Shown here: one piece after another, positions 8,555-15,814 of the stretch | Position numbering within the stretch: position 1 is the stretch's first letter | How the letters are laid out: each line of letters opens with the position of its first letter | Assembly (NCBI GenBank): GCA_025677825.1 | Contig: JAIXMO010000129.1 | Location: 1-15,814 of the forward strand | Source: Helicostylum pulchrum | Lineage: Eukaryota > Mucoromycota > Mucoromycetes > Mucorales > Mucoraceae | Reading direction: 5' to 3' | DNA length: 15,814 bases | Position numbers and translations under genes: made by a program | The notes under the pieces: model-generated | The model's database searches: none | What the model was told of the DNA's origin: nothing | What the model saw: the letters and a program-made list of their open reading frames with translations, nothing else

Positions 8555-8583
8555 TTTTTGTGAGTGAGTTAGTAGCACCACTG
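8555..8583 (-). repeat. Tc1-II right terminal inverted repeat
   Basis: Inverted identical copy of the 29-bp left repeat, followed by TA at 8584-8585. Confidence 0.95.
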
Positions 8584-8998
8584 TATATCGTGCCACTTGT
8601 TTTTCTTTTAACGCTGTGATAGTAGTCATTTATGTCTACCTCATTCTTGTGGATATCGTCAGTACTCATTGTCTTTAAATTAAAAAAGTTAATTCGATTA
8701 GTTAATTTTTTTCTATAAATTATAGACTCGATTTTCAAAAACTTAATTCTAGTTTTACAAAAGTATTTTTTTTTGGATAATTTCTAGCGCGGTTTTCAAA
8801 AATTAAGAAATTTTTTGCACAAAAGATGGGAAATCCAATATCTCATACGGGACCCGCGGAAATAAACTGAGTTTGAAAAAGGTCACAATTGAGAGAACGA
8901 AAAAAGTCCCGCAAGTCCCTACTCAGCCTCTTTTTTACTTTCAAATTTAAACCGCCGTTGTCTGTGCTTTACAGTTGGACGATCAGGGATCGCGCCAG

Positions 8999-9008
8999 CG
9001 CCAAAGTG
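8999..9008 (-). repeat. Weak candidate right terminus of the CACTA-like element
   Basis: On the minus strand CACTTTGGCG matches the left terminus CACTACGGCG at 8 of 10 bases, followed inward by GCGC-rich sequence (CTGGCGCGATCC). The flanking bases do not give a target duplication, so the match may be chance. Confidence 0.25.
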
Positions 9009-9610
9009 AGGTGTGTGTGAGAGTCATGAACTCTATACAGAATATCCTAATGCGTATTAAATAAAACTCAGTTTAAAACCACCTCTCAAAGTATGGCTAC
9101 ACAATCACAGATTTTGAGAACTATGGGTTGTAGCAATCACAACGATTATGCTACAGAATATAGCAGTCGAACATTCCAAAAAAAAGGTATATTAAAAGCC
9201 ACAACTTTTGGGAGTGTATTTACATATACCAGCGTAATTCACAACTATAAAAAAATTATTTATAAGGCATGACAAATATAACAAAAAGTTAAAATATATT
9301 TTAAATTTTTTTATATTTCGGACCGTACCGAACCTGTCCGGTAAACCGTTTGAGCCTTGATGTTATATTCCAAATGTTTTTAGTATTGGAGACTTGTGGG
9401 ACTCCTATTTTTACTTTCACATTCTACCAAAAAGATAATATTTATCGATTTAAGCTCCGAATTAAGAAAATATCATTTCCAATTTTTACTGTTTCCGAAA
9501 TTAGCATTTCTTATTTCCAAAATTATTGCTCTGTATAATCCAATCAATTTCGATGAATTTGTCGCAACTAAAAGTTTTTTTGAGTCTTTGCATCATATCG
9601 AGCATTAATA

Positions 9611-9730
9611 AAAACCATGTAAAAGAATTATATATAAAACCATGTAAAAAAATTATATGAAAAGTTATGTATATACCGAGTTAAAGTCACGCATATACCG
9701 TGTGAAAGACATGTAAAGCCATGTAAAATC
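9611..9730. repeat. Degenerate short repeats based on CCATGTAAAA
   Basis: Two adjacent 25-bp copies (9611-9635 and 9636-9660) share AAAACCATGTAAAA..AATTATAT, with CATGTAAA-like motifs recurring to about 9730 and ATATACCG occurring twice. The function is unknown. Confidence 0.6.
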
Positions 9731-9800
9731 AAAATACAAGTGTATAAAAACAAGTAATTAAAACGTTTATACTCTACCTTATACTTTAATTTTTTTAAAA

Positions 9801-9985
9801 ATGGCCATCAATTCTGCCCCCTCTTCCTCTACTTCCACCTTTTCGGCTGAAGTACAAGATAGGTTCCAGCTTGAATAACTTTATGGGGAATAGAGATAGC
9901 AGAAATATTTTAGCGACAAAGCTGTAACGCCAAATTTTACGCTTCCGGACATAGTACTTTTGAGCCACCAAAATTAAAACTCAAT
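9801..9985 (+). pseudogene. Broken ORF fragment with Ser/Thr-rich N-terminus, unrecognised
   Basis: An ATG at 9801 opens MAINSAPSSSTSTFSAEVQD, a composition clearly different from the surrounding AT-rich DNA and resembling the start of a retroelement Gag or other low-complexity N-terminus. The same frame hits TAA, TAG and TAG within the next 20 codons, then reads YFSDKAVTPNFTLPDIVLL before another stop near 9985. The Gypsy-B LTR begins 35 bases further on, so Gypsy-B may have inserted into this gene or older element. I do not recognise the protein. Confidence 0.35.
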
Positions 9986-10020
9986 GCGTAAACCTTTTAT
10001 AACTACGAATTAAATACTAT

Positions 10021-10472
10021 TATGATATTTAAAGAATAAATATCAAAAATAAAAAATTAAACAGAAAGATTATCAGACTTCAAAATGATTGTTTTTTATT
10101 TAATGGAAATTATGGGTCCTTATATACTTTTCAGAATACAAATAAGACATTGAAGGAACATTAATTGATGGTGGGAAAAATAAGTGAGTTGATGGTGAGG
10201 AAAATAAGTGAATATAATGTGGGAAAATATGAATGAATAAGCTTTGAAGACAAAGTGCTTCTTGTATCACTTTTTAGAAGAATAACTGTTTGTAGATTAT
10301 TGTACCACTTCAGTACAATGAACTGTTTGTAGGTTATTGTATCACTTGAAGAAATAAACTGTTACACTATATTTCTTCATTAAATTTATATAGTCGATAA
10401 GAAGTATACAGATCCAAATACCAAATAGATAATATTATATTGTTATATAGCCTTTGTGTATAAAGGTATATC
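10021..10472 (-). repeat. Gypsy-B 3' LTR (left on the plus strand)
   Basis: Direct repeat of 15320-15771, about 98% identical. It contains two 24-bp tandem units (10165-10188, 10189-10212; 21/24 identical), two 27-bp units 37 bp apart (10284-10310, 10321-10347; 25/27 identical), and the inverted repeat TGATATTT/AAATATCA (10023-10045). The pol stop codon at 10435 lies within the repeated region. A more canonical TG...CA LTR would be 10023-10366 (minus-strand TGTAACAG...AAATATCA), leaving about 106 bp of repeated pol tail outside it. Confidence 0.85.
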
Positions 10473-13400
10473 CTTTAATAGTAAATGGACCTGAATATCT
10501 TTCATCTAACTTAGACTGATGATGTACATTAACGATCATCACCTTACTACCAATTGGATACATGTCTTTTAAAACCTTGTGAGATTTTTCGAAACGAGCA
10601 TGATCATTATCTTGTGTGGTCTTAATTAATTTCGCTATTTGAGGAATAACAACTTCTTGTGCAAAAGCAAGTCTGTCATGTATCTTTTTAGTATCAGCTT
10701 TCATTAAAGATAAGGTAGGTGTGACTTTAGAATAGTCTGCAAAATCGTTTGGTTGTCTGTTAAATACAATACTATAAGGTCTCGACTTGTGTAGTTTAGA
10801 GTATTTAATGTTCATAGCCAATTGCGTAGGATTGAGATATAAATCCCAATCTGCGTGTCTTCCTTTCAGTGATTTAACAATAACAGATTTTGCAATTCCT
10901 ACAAATCGTTCTGTAACGCTATTACCAGTAGGAGTATAAGGTAAAGATAATCGTCTGTCAATGCCACTCATTAAAATTAACTGTGATACAATTTCGTTAA
11001 CGAATTCAGATCCATTGTCAGAGGTTAATACCTTAGGAAATGAAAATAGACAGAAAACATTAAGTAATTCTTTAGCTATAGTGAGACTAGATTTATCTGT
11101 AATTGCGCGAAGAATTGTAAATCGACTGAAATGATCAACCAAAATAAGCATATAGTTATTTCCACTAGAGGAAGTAATATTGAACGTAGCCAAATCCATT
11201 GACCAGTGGTCAAACACTTGTGTTGGTGAAGTAGAACGGAAAGGATGAAACCCCGTTTTTGCTACCGAGTACCGACTACATTGGTCACAGTTGGAAATAA
11301 TACGCTGAATGTCTTTATGAATATTAGTCCAATGTAAATTATAGTCATTGTGAATAGTTTGCAAGACATTATTTTGTCCCCAGTGTCCTAGCAAGTGTGC
11401 ACGGTTAATGATATCGTCACGTTCTGAAGGAGGAGGTGTAATGTAGTCTTTGTATTGCATTGCACGCATAACTAGTTGAGTACTGTATTTACTGTTTGTT
11501 GTCTTTTTCTCAGACGGATCAGTGTTAGTAGCATCAGGAATGTAACGAACTTGTTTATGAAAGTTATTAATATTTAACTGAGGAGTTAATTTTTGTTGCT
11601 TTCGTCTGTATTTTAAAAGCTTAACAGGTACACGTGGATGTGACTCGCCTAAAGCAGTTTCGAAAGTACGTTTTTCCTTTTTTAAAATAAAACCACTATT
11701 GTTTTCATTTATTATCTCTCCACCCTGCAACTTATATCCGTCTGTGTACATTCGACTTCCAGCATCAGCAATGACATTCAGAATACCAGGAATATGGATA
11801 ACAGTATATGAAAGACTAAATAATGTTTCGTAATAAGTCAATAACAGGTGGTTAGGCACCAGACTTGTTTGAATATATAAAAGCGAACGATGATCAGTAT
11901 GTAATGTAAAATGCTTTTGTACTAGCCATTTATTAAATCGTTGAAAACAGTAAACTATAGCCAATAATTCACGCCTTGTAGTAGAGTAACATCTCTCAAC
12001 ACTTGTTAAACCTCGACTTGCCATTGCCACGTATTTCTTTTTTTCGCCAACTTGCATATATAATACACCACAAATAGCAGTGTTACTAGCATCTGTAGCA
12101 ACATGAAGAGGGTAATTATAATCAATGGGAAAAATAAGAGGTGCAGAAGCTAATGCCACTTTTAGTTTGTTAAATGCATCAGTGTGTTCTTGTTTCCATA
12201 CTTCCTGTAAATTAGCAACATTTCGTAGTTGGTCTAAAGGAGCACTAATATGCGCGTAAAGCAATATATGCGATCTAAAATAGTTCATATATCCAAGATA
12301 GGACTGCAGCTGTTTAGTAGTATGTGGAATTTCAAACTCGTATGCCGTATTGACCTTACGATGATCTGGAACCATAGCACCATTCTGAATTGTCCAACCC
12401 AAAATAAAGATAGCTTGTTGAGCAAAAACCATTTTCTCAGTAGCAATCATTAAATTGTGCTTAGTTAATCTACGAATAACCTCAGCAACACAATCTGTAT
12501 GATGGCGTAAAGTATCACTTGTGCTAATTGTCAAATCATCAACGTAGACTTGTATGTAAAATAAGTCGCTAAACAAATCTTGTAAAACTCTTTGTACAAG
12601 GTTCCCAATGAAAGAAATCCCAAATGGTGCTTTCTTGTATTGCCATTGCTTGTTTGTAAAGACGTCTGTAAAAGCAAGTTTGTGTCTATGTTCTTTTGCT
12701 ATCATGAAACTATTGAAGCATGCCTTAATATCAAGTACAGTATGAATTTTAGACATCCCCAACTTCTGATGGATTTCCGAAATCAAAGGAAATCGTTGTG
12801 TATCAGTTTCAGTAAGTAAAGCATTAAGATTTCTGACATCTGTAACTAATCTAATTTTCTCTTTAGATATTTTGCCAGAAGTATCTTTTTTTCCGACTAC
12901 CAATAAAGGAGAATTAAACCCATTATAAGTTGAAACAGGTTCAATTACATTATCATCCTGCCAAATTTGTAGTTGCTCAGCTACTTTCTCCTTATATGCT
13001 AAAGGAAGACTATAACTTTTACGATAAGCAATACAACCAGGTTTGGTTTCAAGGTATACAATAGCTCCAGGTAGTGTACAGTAAGTGTTTTTAACATCAA
13101 TATTCTTATTAGCAAGAAGTACAGGCTCTAATAACTTTTCCATTTCAATTCTTTCTTCTATAGTACCATAAGGACTGTTATTAGGTTCAGAAATAGAAGG
13201 ATCAATAGGAGGATCGGAAAAAGGGTTATCAGCTGCAAGTTCTGTATGACTAAGTGCTAAACCAGTGATACCAATGTTAAGTTTACTTATTAAATCAATT
13301 CCAATCAATATAGGTATGGTACTGTTATTTTTACTTGTAAAGAAAGAGAAAATCTCGAAATTATGTTTTAAAACCTTTTTATTATAATAGATGTTTAAAA

Positions 13401-14076
13401 TTGTAGAACCAGATCTGTTAACTACTGCTTCAGAATGGCCAAGTTGGATAGTACCTTTGGAAGGAACTACCTTGATATCACCACCCAAAAAAGTCGAAAA
13501 AGAAGGAGACACCATGCTAAAAGTAGCACCAGTATCAACAATGGCATACGTTTTAATATTCTGAATAATAATAGGAATTATGATCATGTTAGACTTATTT
13601 TCTGGTAAAGAACTAAATACGTTATGATACTTACAATTCTGGGCTTGTATATCCATGATGACATCTTCATCATCAGCAATGGATAATTCCTGTATATCCG
13701 CAGTGGCGTCAGCAACACCAGCATTGTATGCTGCCTGTAATTCAGCACGCGAAGTCGTAACCGAAGCAGAAGAGACAGCAGAAGGAACAGAAGGAACAGC
13801 AGAAGAAGTATTGGCAGGGCCAACAACATTGCTACCTTGTTGCAAGGTCATCGCACCAAAGTTATACTCTTGATTAGTATAGGAGGAAGAGGAGGAGACG
13901 TACGTTTTGCAGTAGCGCACTCGTGTCGAGGGTTCCAACCGGCGACACCACAGCCATGGCAATATTTCACCCGGGGGTTTCACATTGGTACCAGCAGCAG
14001 CAGCAGCACGACATTCACTAGTATTGTGAGACTTAGCCTTGTGGAAGGTACAATACTTGTCAGTTGGTTGGGGCAC
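10435..14076 (-). CDS. pol: Gypsy-B nucleocapsid tail and Pol polyprotein (protease-RT-RNase H-integrase)
   Basis: An open frame of 1213 codons for reverse transcription and integration of Gypsy-B. Numbering from the GTG at 14076: zinc knuckle YCTFHKAKSHNTSEC (9-22, pattern C-X2-H-X4-H-X4-C); protease AIVDTGATFSMVS (D181) and ILIGIDL (256-262); RT LDIKACFN (D449), APFGI (about 483) and YVDDL (511-515); RNase H VATDAS (D662), E703, HTDHRSL (D728) and HIPGILNVIADAGSR (D771); integrase HHCC H894, H898, C930, C933; core D961, D1020, E1056 (DD35E); GPF near 1196. All catalytic residues are present. The frame is a continuation of gag, not an independent start: it extends upstream to a TAG near 14158, with no ATG. 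No chromodomain follows GPF. The last 12 codons overlap the terminal repeat. Confidence 0.92.
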   Translation of the reverse strand: MPQPTDKYCTFHKAKSHNTSECRAAAAAGTNVKPPGEILPWLWCRRLEPSTRVRYCKTYVSSSSSYTNQEYNFGAMTLQQGSNVVGPANTSSAVPSVPSAVSSASVTTSRAELQAAYNAGVADATADIQELSIADDEDVIMDIQAQNCKYHNVFSSLPENKSNMIIIPIIIQNIKTYAIVDTGATFSMVSPSFSTFLGGDIKVVPSKGTIQLGHSEAVVNRSGSTILNIYYNKKVLKHNFEIFSFFTSKNNSTIPILIGIDLISKLNIGITGLALSHTELAADNPFSDPPIDPSISEPNNSPYGTIEERIEMEKLLEPVLLANKNIDVKNTYCTLPGAIVYLETKPGCIAYRKSYSLPLAYKEKVAEQLQIWQDDNVIEPVSTYNGFNSPLLVVGKKDTSGKISKEKIRLVTDVRNLNALLTETDTQRFPLISEIHQKLGMSKIHTVLDIKACFNSFMIAKEHRHKLAFTDVFTNKQWQYKKAPFGISFIGNLVQRVLQDLFSDLFYIQVYVDDLTISTSDTLRHHTDCVAEVIRRLTKHNLMIATEKMVFAQQAIFILGWTIQNGAMVPDHRKVNTAYEFEIPHTTKQLQSYLGYMNYFRSHILLYAHISAPLDQLRNVANLQEVWKQEHTDAFNKLKVALASAPLIFPIDYNYPLHVATDASNTAICGVLYMQVGEKKKYVAMASRGLTSVERCYSTTRRELLAIVYCFQRFNKWLVQKHFTLHTDHRSLLYIQTSLVPNHLLLTYYETLFSLSYTVIHIPGILNVIADAGSRMYTDGYKLQGGEIINENNSGFILKKEKRTFETALGESHPRVPVKLLKYRRKQQKLTPQLNINNFHKQVRYIPDATNTDPSEKKTTNSKYSTQLVMRAMQYKDYITPPPSERDDIINRAHLLGHWGQNNVLQTIHNDYNLHWTNIHKDIQRIISNCDQCSRYSVAKTGFHPFRSTSPTQVFDHWSMDLATFNITSSSGNNYMLILVDHFSRFTILRAITDKSSLTIAKELLNVFCLFSFPKVLTSDNGSEFVNEIVSQLILMSGIDRRLSLPYTPTGNSVTERFVGIAKSVIVKSLKGRHADWDLYLNPTQLAMNIKYSKLHKSRPYSIVFNRQPNDFADYSKVTPTLSLMKADTKKIHDRLAFAQEVVIPQIAKLIKTTQDNDHARFEKSHKVLKDMYPIGSKVMIVNVHHQSKLDERYSGPFTIKGYTFIHKGYITI

Positions 14077-15216
14077 AACAGAAACAGCAGCAGAAGAGGA
14101 AGATTCACCAGTAGTGGTACCAGTGGGCGCAGCAGCACGAGCAAATTGGTAGCATGCCTAGATCTATTCGAAGATCTGTGTACAGCATCATTTTGATCAA
14201 TGTGCATGGCAGAACGCTTAGGAGCACGAGGAGGCATCAAAGGGGCAACCATGGTATTAGCACGCATAGTAAACAAAGTACTGTTTTGCAAATCGGCGGC
14301 CAAATCTGAAAGAACTTCAATATCTTGTCGCTTGTATTCTGGAAGATTGACAATAGCAACGTTGATATATTCAGCAACCTTTCGAGGCAAAGCAAGAAGA
14401 AAACGTTCGATTAATAATGAATTGGGTAATACTTGATCTACCGCACGGCGTCTCAAACTATTGAATCTATCAATGAACGATTCGAGGTTCTCGCCTTCAT
14501 ACATCATAATACTGTTTAATTCCCTAGCACAGTTGTTACGTTCTTCCTGCACGTTAAGACCATAGCGATCTTGCATGGCAGTGGAGAACTGAATCCAAGA
14601 AGGATCTTGTTGGTACAATTTTCTAAATTGTGTCACAAAATCTTCAAACCAAAGACGAATAGTTCCAGCAAGAAGAGGAGGTAATACCCGAAGGTAATTA
14701 GCATCCAAATCTAAGTTATGACTAATCATAACATCAGTAAAATTCATGAGCAAGTGTTTACATCCACGAAAACAGGAGCACCTGGTACAGAGACCTGGTT
14801 TTCCCATTGAAACAGAGGAAGATTACGAGGTACTACATTCGACAACTTGGCACCTGCAAGTGTACTGCCGGCCGTAGCCTGAATCAACTTCTGAGCCCTA
14901 CCGAGCTGGTCTAAATCCCCCATTTTTTTACTTACTTTCTCACGGTAACTTCTTAATTCATCAGTAGTACCATTACTAGAAGCAATAAGAGCATACAATG
15001 AAACAATTTCTTCATGGAGTAAGGAAATACTGACTTGCAAACCAGCAGCAGGGGTCAGAACCCAGCACCACGAGGAAGACAGACAGGAGCCTTAGGACTA
15101 GCAACAGGAGTAGAACTAACATTGGGGAGCAGTTTCGGCAGAAATTCAACATCTTCCATTCTAGTAGCAGGAGGAGCAACAGGACCGATAAAGTTTTGAG
15201 TAGGGGGAATAGACAT
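14077..15216 (-). pseudogene. gag: Gypsy-B gag with three frameshifts
   Basis: The ATG at 15214-15216 begins a Pro-rich N-terminus (MSIPPTQNFIGPVAPPATRM) that hits TGA at 15055-15057. Coding continues in a second frame (LQVSISLLHEEIVSLYALIA...LRSYREKVSKKMGD) to a stop at 14744. It then moves to a third frame from about 14755, which holds the capsid core: NYLRVLPPLLAGTIRLWFED, FVTQFRKLYQ, ENLESFIDRFNSLRRRAV, LIERFLLALPRKVAEYI. A third shift near 14150 moves into the pol frame (FARAAAPTGTTTGESSSSAA) and the CHHC knuckle. In an intact copy gag and pol would thus form one fused polyprotein of about 1590 codons. The N-terminal part has a likely coiled coil. As it stands, no complete Gag can be made. 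Confidence 0.85.
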
Positions 15217-15319
15217 GGTAAGTGGAAATATAATTTTTTTAAAGGGAGAGAAAAAAAAAAAAAAGAAAGGATAATTTTCAAAAAATAAAACAACAGGAAT
15301 TAGAATTGATAAAAAAAAA
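15217..15319 (-). other. Gypsy-B leader between 5' LTR and gag
   Basis: About 100 bases, T-rich on the coding strand, with long homopolymers (a 14-base A run around 15250 on the plus strand). No tRNA-complementary primer-binding site beginning TGG directly follows the LTR edge, so priming may be by another tRNA part or self-priming, or the LTR edge is misplaced. Confidence 0.4.
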
Positions 15320-15771
15320 TATGATATTTAAAGAATAAATATCAAAAATAAAAAATTAAACAGAAAGATTATCAGACTTGAAAATGATTGTTGTTTATTT
15401 AATGGAAATTATAGGTCCTTATATATACTTTTCAGAATATAAATAAGACATTTGAAGGAACATTAATTGATGGTGGGAAAAATAAGTGAGTTGATGGTGA
15501 GGAAAATAAGTGAATATAATGTGGGAAAATATGAATAAATAAGCTTTGAAGACAAAGTGCTTCTTGTATCACTTTTTAGAAGAATAACTGTTTGTAGATT
15601 ATTGTACCACTTCAGTACAATAAACTGTTTGTAGGTTATTGTATCACTTGAAGAAATAAACTGTTACACTATATTTCATTAAATTTATATAGTCGATAAG
15701 AAGTATACAGATCCAAATACTAAATAGGTAATATTATATTGTTATATAGCCTTTGTGTATAAAGGTATATC
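15320..15771 (-). repeat. Gypsy-B 5' LTR (right on the plus strand)
   Basis: Direct repeat of 10021-10472. The same internal repeats are found: the 27-bp pair at 15586-15612 and 15623-15649, and the inverted repeat TGATATTT/AAATATCA at 15322-15344. Similarity to the left copy stops at 15771 (GGTATATC), after which the flank differs. The 103 bases 15669-15771 correspond to the pol tail and 3' untranslated region in the left copy. Confidence 0.85.
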
Positions 15772-15814
15772 TAAAATATATCTGTATAGTACGTGAATAC
15801 AACACATGGAAGAC
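15772..15814. other. Right flank, no feature
   Basis: 43 bases outside the Gypsy-B repeat, unlike the pol sequence next to the left LTR. Too short to identify. Confidence 0.5.

Larger units (their letters stand above)
6995..8583 (+). mobile_element. Tc1-II: Tc1/mariner DNA transposon, 1589 bp, perfect TIRs, TA duplication
   Basis: Perfect 29-bp inverted repeats beginning CAGTGGTGCTACTAACTCAC lie at 6995-7023 and 8555-8583, each flanked by TA (6993-6994, 8584-8585). The plus-strand transposase (7360-8382) has two stop codons. It is inserted near the start of the Tnp2-like gene in the opposite orientation to Tc1-I. Protein and TIRs (shared CAGTGG start and a CACAAAA near the inner end) show it is a relative of Tc1-I, but too diverged to be the same family copy. 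Confidence 0.95.
3624..8669 (-). pseudogene. Tnp2-like CACTA transposase gene, spliced, N-terminally deleted, split by two Tc1 insertions
   Basis: Reading the minus strand: a candidate first segment (ATG 8667-8669, MSTDDIHKNEVDIN) is cut by Tc1-II. Downstream are RRAGMYFANRTAPLRSKESL (to 6904), NEQPYGIKKATIFGSLSTFS...CFFGYDELHGIS...SVDWSIWLVKVVP (6846-6383), and SLETWYRYIDSQIAS...MHHLLHIPHIIE, a TAA at 6195-6197, then RNISVRSMEREIGNYKKK (6312-6024). After Tc1-I comes YNRNPESAKTG onward to the stop at 3624. The GYDELH block, the HHLLHIP...SMER block and the C-terminal YAILDAADITSVVGLI block match what I know of Tnp2-domain transposases in Mucoromycota. The DDE catalytic N-terminal region expected before YGIKKAT is absent. 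The first segment joins the second only with a frame change, so that join is uncertain. It is a non-functional relic. Confidence 0.65.
3436..9008 (-). mobile_element. CACTA-like (Tnp2) DNA transposon carrying two nested Tc1 elements
   Basis: The left end is placed at 3436, where Gypsy-A RT stops and the sequence starts CACTACGGCG, the CACTA signature of En/Spm-type elements, followed by GCGCTT/AAGCGC subterminal motifs. Inside is a minus-strand spliced gene with Tnp2-like C-terminal homology. The right end is uncertain. The best candidate is the inverted terminus CACTTTGGCG at 8999-9008 (8 of 10 bases match the left end), with GC-rich DNA inside it. No matching 2-3 bp target duplication is visible (TCT on the left, AGG on the right), and Gypsy-A does not resume beyond it. 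Without the two Tc1 insertions the element would be about 2.4 kb, short for an autonomous CACTA element. Its family assignment rests on my recognition of the protein and termini. Confidence 0.5.
9009..10020. other. AT-rich non-coding region between CACTA-like element and Gypsy-B
   Basis: No convincing gene. Two short overlapping open frames near 9350-9608 show no recognisable family and have the Phe/Ile/Lys-rich composition of random AT-rich DNA. The region includes degenerate short repeats (9611-9730) and a broken fragment starting at 9801, described separately. The Gypsy-A 3' half does not reappear here. Confidence 0.6.
10021..15771 (-). mobile_element. Gypsy-B: nearly complete Ty3/gypsy LTR retrotransposon (about 5.75 kb)
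   Basis: Two direct terminal repeats of 452 bp enclose gag and pol on the minus strand. The pol order is protease, RT, RNase H, integrase with a GPF motif, diagnostic of Ty3/gypsy. The repeats differ by about 8 substitutions and 3 small indels, so insertion is comparatively recent. No perfect 4-6 bp target duplication is visible at either possible boundary choice, and no primer-binding site starting TGG follows the 5' LTR. Gag has three frameshifts, so the copy is probably not autonomous even though pol is open. Confidence 0.9.

Noticed and set aside
9350..9608. Two overlapping plus-strand open frames of 62 and 70 codons
   Set aside because: Phe/Ile/Lys-rich random-like composition, no motif and no splice signals linking them.
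12250..14436. Plus-strand open frames opposite Gypsy-B pol and gag
   Set aside because: They are antisense to well-supported coding sequence and have no independent homology.
15012..15293. Minus-strand Leu-rich frame resembling membrane segments
   Set aside because: It is out of frame with the Gypsy-B gag N-terminus; the Leu runs come from CT-rich Pro/Ala/Ser codons read in the wrong frame.

Overview
This window looks like a transposon graveyard from a fungal genome, most likely an early-diverging lineage such as Mucoromycota. The reasons are AT-rich DNA, short GT-AG introns of about 57-70 bases, Tc1/mariner elements with TA target sites, Ty3/gypsy retroelements, and a Tnp2-like transposase of a type I associate with mucoralean genomes. 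The taxonomic call is inference. I found no convincing host gene, tRNA, rRNA or CRISPR array. Nearly every coding segment belongs to a mobile element.

Layout from left to right. Positions 1-501 (minus) hold a badly decayed Tc1-like transposase cut by the window edge. Positions 502-1230 are non-coding and may contain a decayed LTR and leader. Positions 1231-3435 (plus) are the 5' half of a Ty3/gypsy element (Gypsy-A: gag, protease, start of RT) with two frameshifts and two nonsense codons. It stops inside RT exactly where a CACTA-type terminus with strong hairpins begins (3436). From 3436 to about 9008 lies a CACTA/Tnp2-like element whose minus-strand gene has introns and has lost its catalytic N-terminus. 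Two related Tc1/mariner elements are nested in it. Tc1-I (4452-6021) has an intact 333-aa DD35E transposase, 36/37 matching TIRs and a TA duplication. Tc1-II (6995-8583) has perfect 29-bp TIRs and a TA duplication, but its transposase has two stop codons. Removing Tc1-I with one TA rejoins the Tnp2-like reading frame exactly.

Positions 9009-10020 are non-coding with short degenerate repeats and one broken fragment at 9801. Positions 10021-15771 (minus) are a nearly complete Ty3/gypsy element (Gypsy-B). Two 452-bp terminal repeats, about 98% identical, flank a gag broken by three frameshifts and an open 1213-codon pol (protease, RT, RNase H, integrase, GPF motif) that also carries a CHHC zinc knuckle.

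Order of events inferred from nesting: Gypsy-A first, then the CACTA element, then Tc1-I and Tc1-II. Gypsy-B is separate, and its similar LTRs suggest fairly recent insertion. Only Tc1-I looks able to encode a complete active protein. I see no new multi-gene system; the interest lies in the nesting, the unusual termini and motif variants.
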